Assembly: GCA_018223185.1 (NCBI GenBank)
Contig: JAAEYW010000003.1
Span: forward strand, 90,074-154,073
Reading direction: 5' to 3'
DNA length: 64,000 nucleotides
DNA from: Oceanospirillales bacterium
GTDB taxonomy: Bacteria; Pseudomonadota; Gammaproteobacteria; Pseudomonadales; Balneatricaceae
Shown piece by piece: positions 62,198-64,000 of this stretch; the stretch's first letter is position 1; the number at the start of each line of letters is the position of its first letter. The notes under the pieces are model-generated. The model did no database searches. It was not told the DNA's origin and was given only the letters and a program-made list of their open reading frames with translations. The position numbers and the translations under genes are program-made.

Positions 62198-63424
62198 ATG
62201 AAAGAGATCATCCTGCTTAACATTTCCGGCCGGGATAAGCCGGGAGTTACCTCGTCTATCACCAGTATTCTTGCCCGGTTTGATATCGATATTCTCGATA
62301 TTGGTCAGGCTGTTATCCATAACACCCTGTCTCTGGGGATTCTGATTGGCGTTCCCGCCAGAGCAGAATCTTCCAGCTTACTGCGGGATGTGCTGTTCAA
62401 AGCACATGAGATGGATATGAATATCCGTTTTGAACCGATCACGGAAGATGAATATAACAGCTGGGTGGGTGAGCAGGGTAAGTCCCGTCATATTATCACC
62501 CTGCTGGCACGCAAGATCACCGCTGAACATATTGGCAAGGTGACCCAGACCGCTGCCGATCATGGTCTGAATATCGATAACATCAGTCGCCTGTCCGGCC
62601 GGGTGTCTGTCGATGCGTCCGCTCAGGAAAGCAATGGTGAAAAGACCCGTGCCTGCGTTGAGTTTTCGGTTCGCGGTGCGCCTGCCGATTCTGCTCAGTT
62701 ACGTGAGGAATTTCTGCGTATTGCCAGTGATCTGGACGTAGATATCGCCTTTCAGAAGGACGATATCTATCGCCGTAATCGCCGTCTGGTGGTGTTCGAT
62801 ATGGACTCCACTTTAATCGAGGCCGAAGTGATTGACGAACTGGCTAAGGAAGCCGGTGTCGGCGAGCAGGTGGCTGAGATCACTGAGGCGGCGATGCGGG
62901 GCGAGATTGACTTCACCGAAAGCTTTGCCCGGCGTATGGCACTGCTGAAAGGTCTGGATGAGTCTGTGCTGGAGCGTATCGCTCACAGTCTGCCATTGAC
63001 TGAGGGCGTCGAGGAACTGGTCTCCAAACTGAAAGCGCTGGGCTTTAAAACTGCCATCCTGTCCGGTGGTTTTAACTATTTTGGCAACCATCTGCAGCAG
63101 AAGATGGGTTTTGATTATGTTTATGCCAATGAGCTTGAGATTGTTGATGGCAAGGTCACCGGTAATGTCACCGGCACTGTTGTCGATGGCAAACGTAAAG
63201 CGGAGTTGTTGCGCGAGATCGCCGCGAAAGAGGGCGTTAGTCTGGAGCAGACTATCGCTGTGGGTGATGGTGCCAATGACCTGCCGATGCTATCCATTGC
63301 GGGTCTGGGGATCGCTTTCAGAGCCAAACCGCTGGTACGTCAAAGCGCCAAGCAGGCGATCTCAACTCTGGGACTGGATGGTATTCTCTACCTGATTGGC
63401 TTCAGAGACCGGGATACGTTATAA
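62198..63424 (+). CDS. serB: Phosphoserine phosphatase
   Basis: Last step of serine biosynthesis: O-phosphoserine to serine, cytoplasmic, Mg-dependent. The 408-aa protein has two N-terminal ACT-type regulatory regions (about 1-75 and 95-180), as in the long SerB form of gammaproteobacteria, then a HAD phosphatase domain with nucleophile motif FDMDSTLIEAEVIDELA, motif II SGGFNYF and motif IV GDGANDLPM. The start at ATG 62198 gives the standard MKEIILLNISGRDKPG N terminus. Confidence 0.95.
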   Translation: MKEIILLNISGRDKPGVTSSITSILARFDIDILDIGQAVIHNTLSLGILIGVPARAESSSLLRDVLFKAHEMDMNIRFEPITEDEYNSWVGEQGKSRHIITLLARKITAEHIGKVTQTAADHGLNIDNISRLSGRVSVDASAQESNGEKTRACVEFSVRGAPADSAQLREEFLRIASDLDVDIAFQKDDIYRRNRRLVVFDMDSTLIEAEVIDELAKEAGVGEQVAEITEAAMRGEIDFTESFARRMALLKGLDESVLERIAHSLPLTEGVEELVSKLKALGFKTAILSGGFNYFGNHLQQKMGFDYVYANELEIVDGKVTGNVTGTVVDGKRKAELLREIAAKEGVSLEQTIAVGDGANDLPMLSIAGLGIAFRAKPLVRQSAKQAISTLGLDGILYLIGFRDRDTL

Positions 63425-63875
63425 GAGCCGTGGCTAGACGCGGCTTCGCTGCTTGCTCGTTGTTAGTTACTAGAAAAATCAAGAGCTTATAAATCCGCAT
63501 CTGGCAGCGGGTATGAGGCGAGAGTACCCAGCCCAGAAAATGGGGGTAACGTTAACAGGTACCCTCGGCTTATCTGTATGTGTGATATCCCCGTAACAAA
63601 CCACCGTGCGGACATTTGCTACACGGTGGCTTCCACTCTTGATGAAAAAAGTCCGCTTCCAGCACAGGGCAGACATCCTAACAGCACATAGCAAGGGCGA
63701 TTACGCTACCTTTGATACACCAGCATAGCAACGCCAAGAAGGTAAAGTTCCTGAGCTGTCCTGACTACACCCCAAAGTGATACCTGAATATTTACCACCA
63801 ATTTACTACAGTAATAAGGAAAAGATTTAATCGGAAGAGCTTTATTTGAGGCTCATTACAGGGGATGGGGTGCGT
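63425..63875. other. Intergenic region with hairpins, no convincing gene
   Basis: 451 bp. A perfect inverted repeat CCACCGTG (63601-63608) / CACGGTGG (63622-63629) has a 13-nt loop. Just beyond, near 63650-63675, is an imperfect GTCCGC...GCAGAC pair like short dispersed repeats that generate spurious MSALC-KRTF-type reading frames in other proteobacteria. AT-rich DNA at 63790-63835 probably holds the promoter of the next gene. Confidence 0.4.
63426..63445 (+). terminator. Weak hairpin after serB
   Basis: AGCCGTG (63426-63432), loop GCTAGA, CGCGGCT (63439-63445) with one T-G pair, directly after the serB stop. No T tract follows, so its role as a terminator is doubtful. Confidence 0.3.
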
Positions 63876-64000
63876 ATGCTTTCTCTCATGATGCTTGTTA
63901 TGTTTTTAATCCTCTCTTGTTTTGAGCCTGTCCAGGCAGGGAGCTTCAATCCCTCAGTATTTTCAGACGACTATCAAGAAGCACGGGATAAATTCATATC
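63876..64000 (+). CDS. Start of a secreted protein, truncated by the window end
   Basis: An open frame from ATG 63876 to the window edge (41 codons) encodes a clear signal peptide: MLSLMMLVMFLILSC core and cleavage after VQA near residue 22. AGGGG lies about 11 bp upstream. The mature start SFNPSVFSDDYQEARDKF resembles the N terminus of DUF2817/M14-like peptidases (pattern F-x-x-DY-x-x-AR-x-x-F). Too little is visible for a firm family call. Confidence 0.55.
   Translation, partial: MLSLMMLVMFLILSCFEPVQAGSFNPSVFSDDYQEARDKFI

Noticed and set aside
63479-63694. 71-codon minus-strand frame with an MSALCWKRTF segment
   Set aside because: This kind of segment appears in spurious frames created by short dispersed repeats; the underlying DNA contains hairpins and no coding signals.

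Overview
The window is chromosomal DNA from a Gram-negative gammaproteobacterium. The best guess is a marine Oceanospirillales-type organism. The basis is the housekeeping set (divergent fpr / finR-type LysR, trhO, the queA-tgt-yajC-secD-secF run, rnr, serB), all of gammaproteobacterial type. Genus cannot be fixed from the sequence alone.

Left part (1-14445): a tRNA-Leu(CAA) gene on the minus strand sits beside 153-bp tandem repeats that carry decayed copies of it and of its terminator. Then come ferredoxin-NADP reductase with a divergent LysR regulator, the tRNA hydroxylase gene trhO, a two-gene cytochrome unit (periplasmic EB_dh-like protein with a CxxxCH haem motif plus a membrane CxxCH cytochrome), the queuosine genes queA and tgt, the Sec accessory genes yajC-secD-secF, and rnr, which ends in a strong terminator.

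Central and right part (14537-61860): a long AT-rich leader precedes one same-strand locus. It encodes a TolC-like outer-membrane channel, a single uninterrupted 12,603-codon gene (16406-54217, about 59% of the window), a DUF3467 protein, a GAF-TM-HlyD fusion, a PqqD-like/M50-peptidase/HlyD fusion, a short SecA-like ATPase, a periplasmic adaptor and a small membrane-anchored protein. The giant protein has a LEPR-XLL-type leader, a DUF4347 domain with a caspase-like His/Cys pair, dozens of degenerate beta-modules, a complete metzincin zinc-protease site, Calx-beta-like and PPC-like segments, several RTX calcium-binding blocks and a short C-terminal hydrophobic tail. No ABC transporter ATPase is present; the only ATPase in the locus is the SecA-like protein. 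The main inference is that tolC-to-61860 encodes a dedicated, SecA-powered, type-I-like envelope-spanning export machine together with its giant surface or secreted substrate.

Right end (62198-64000): serB, then about 450 bp with no convincing gene, then the start of a signal-peptide-bearing protein that runs off the window.
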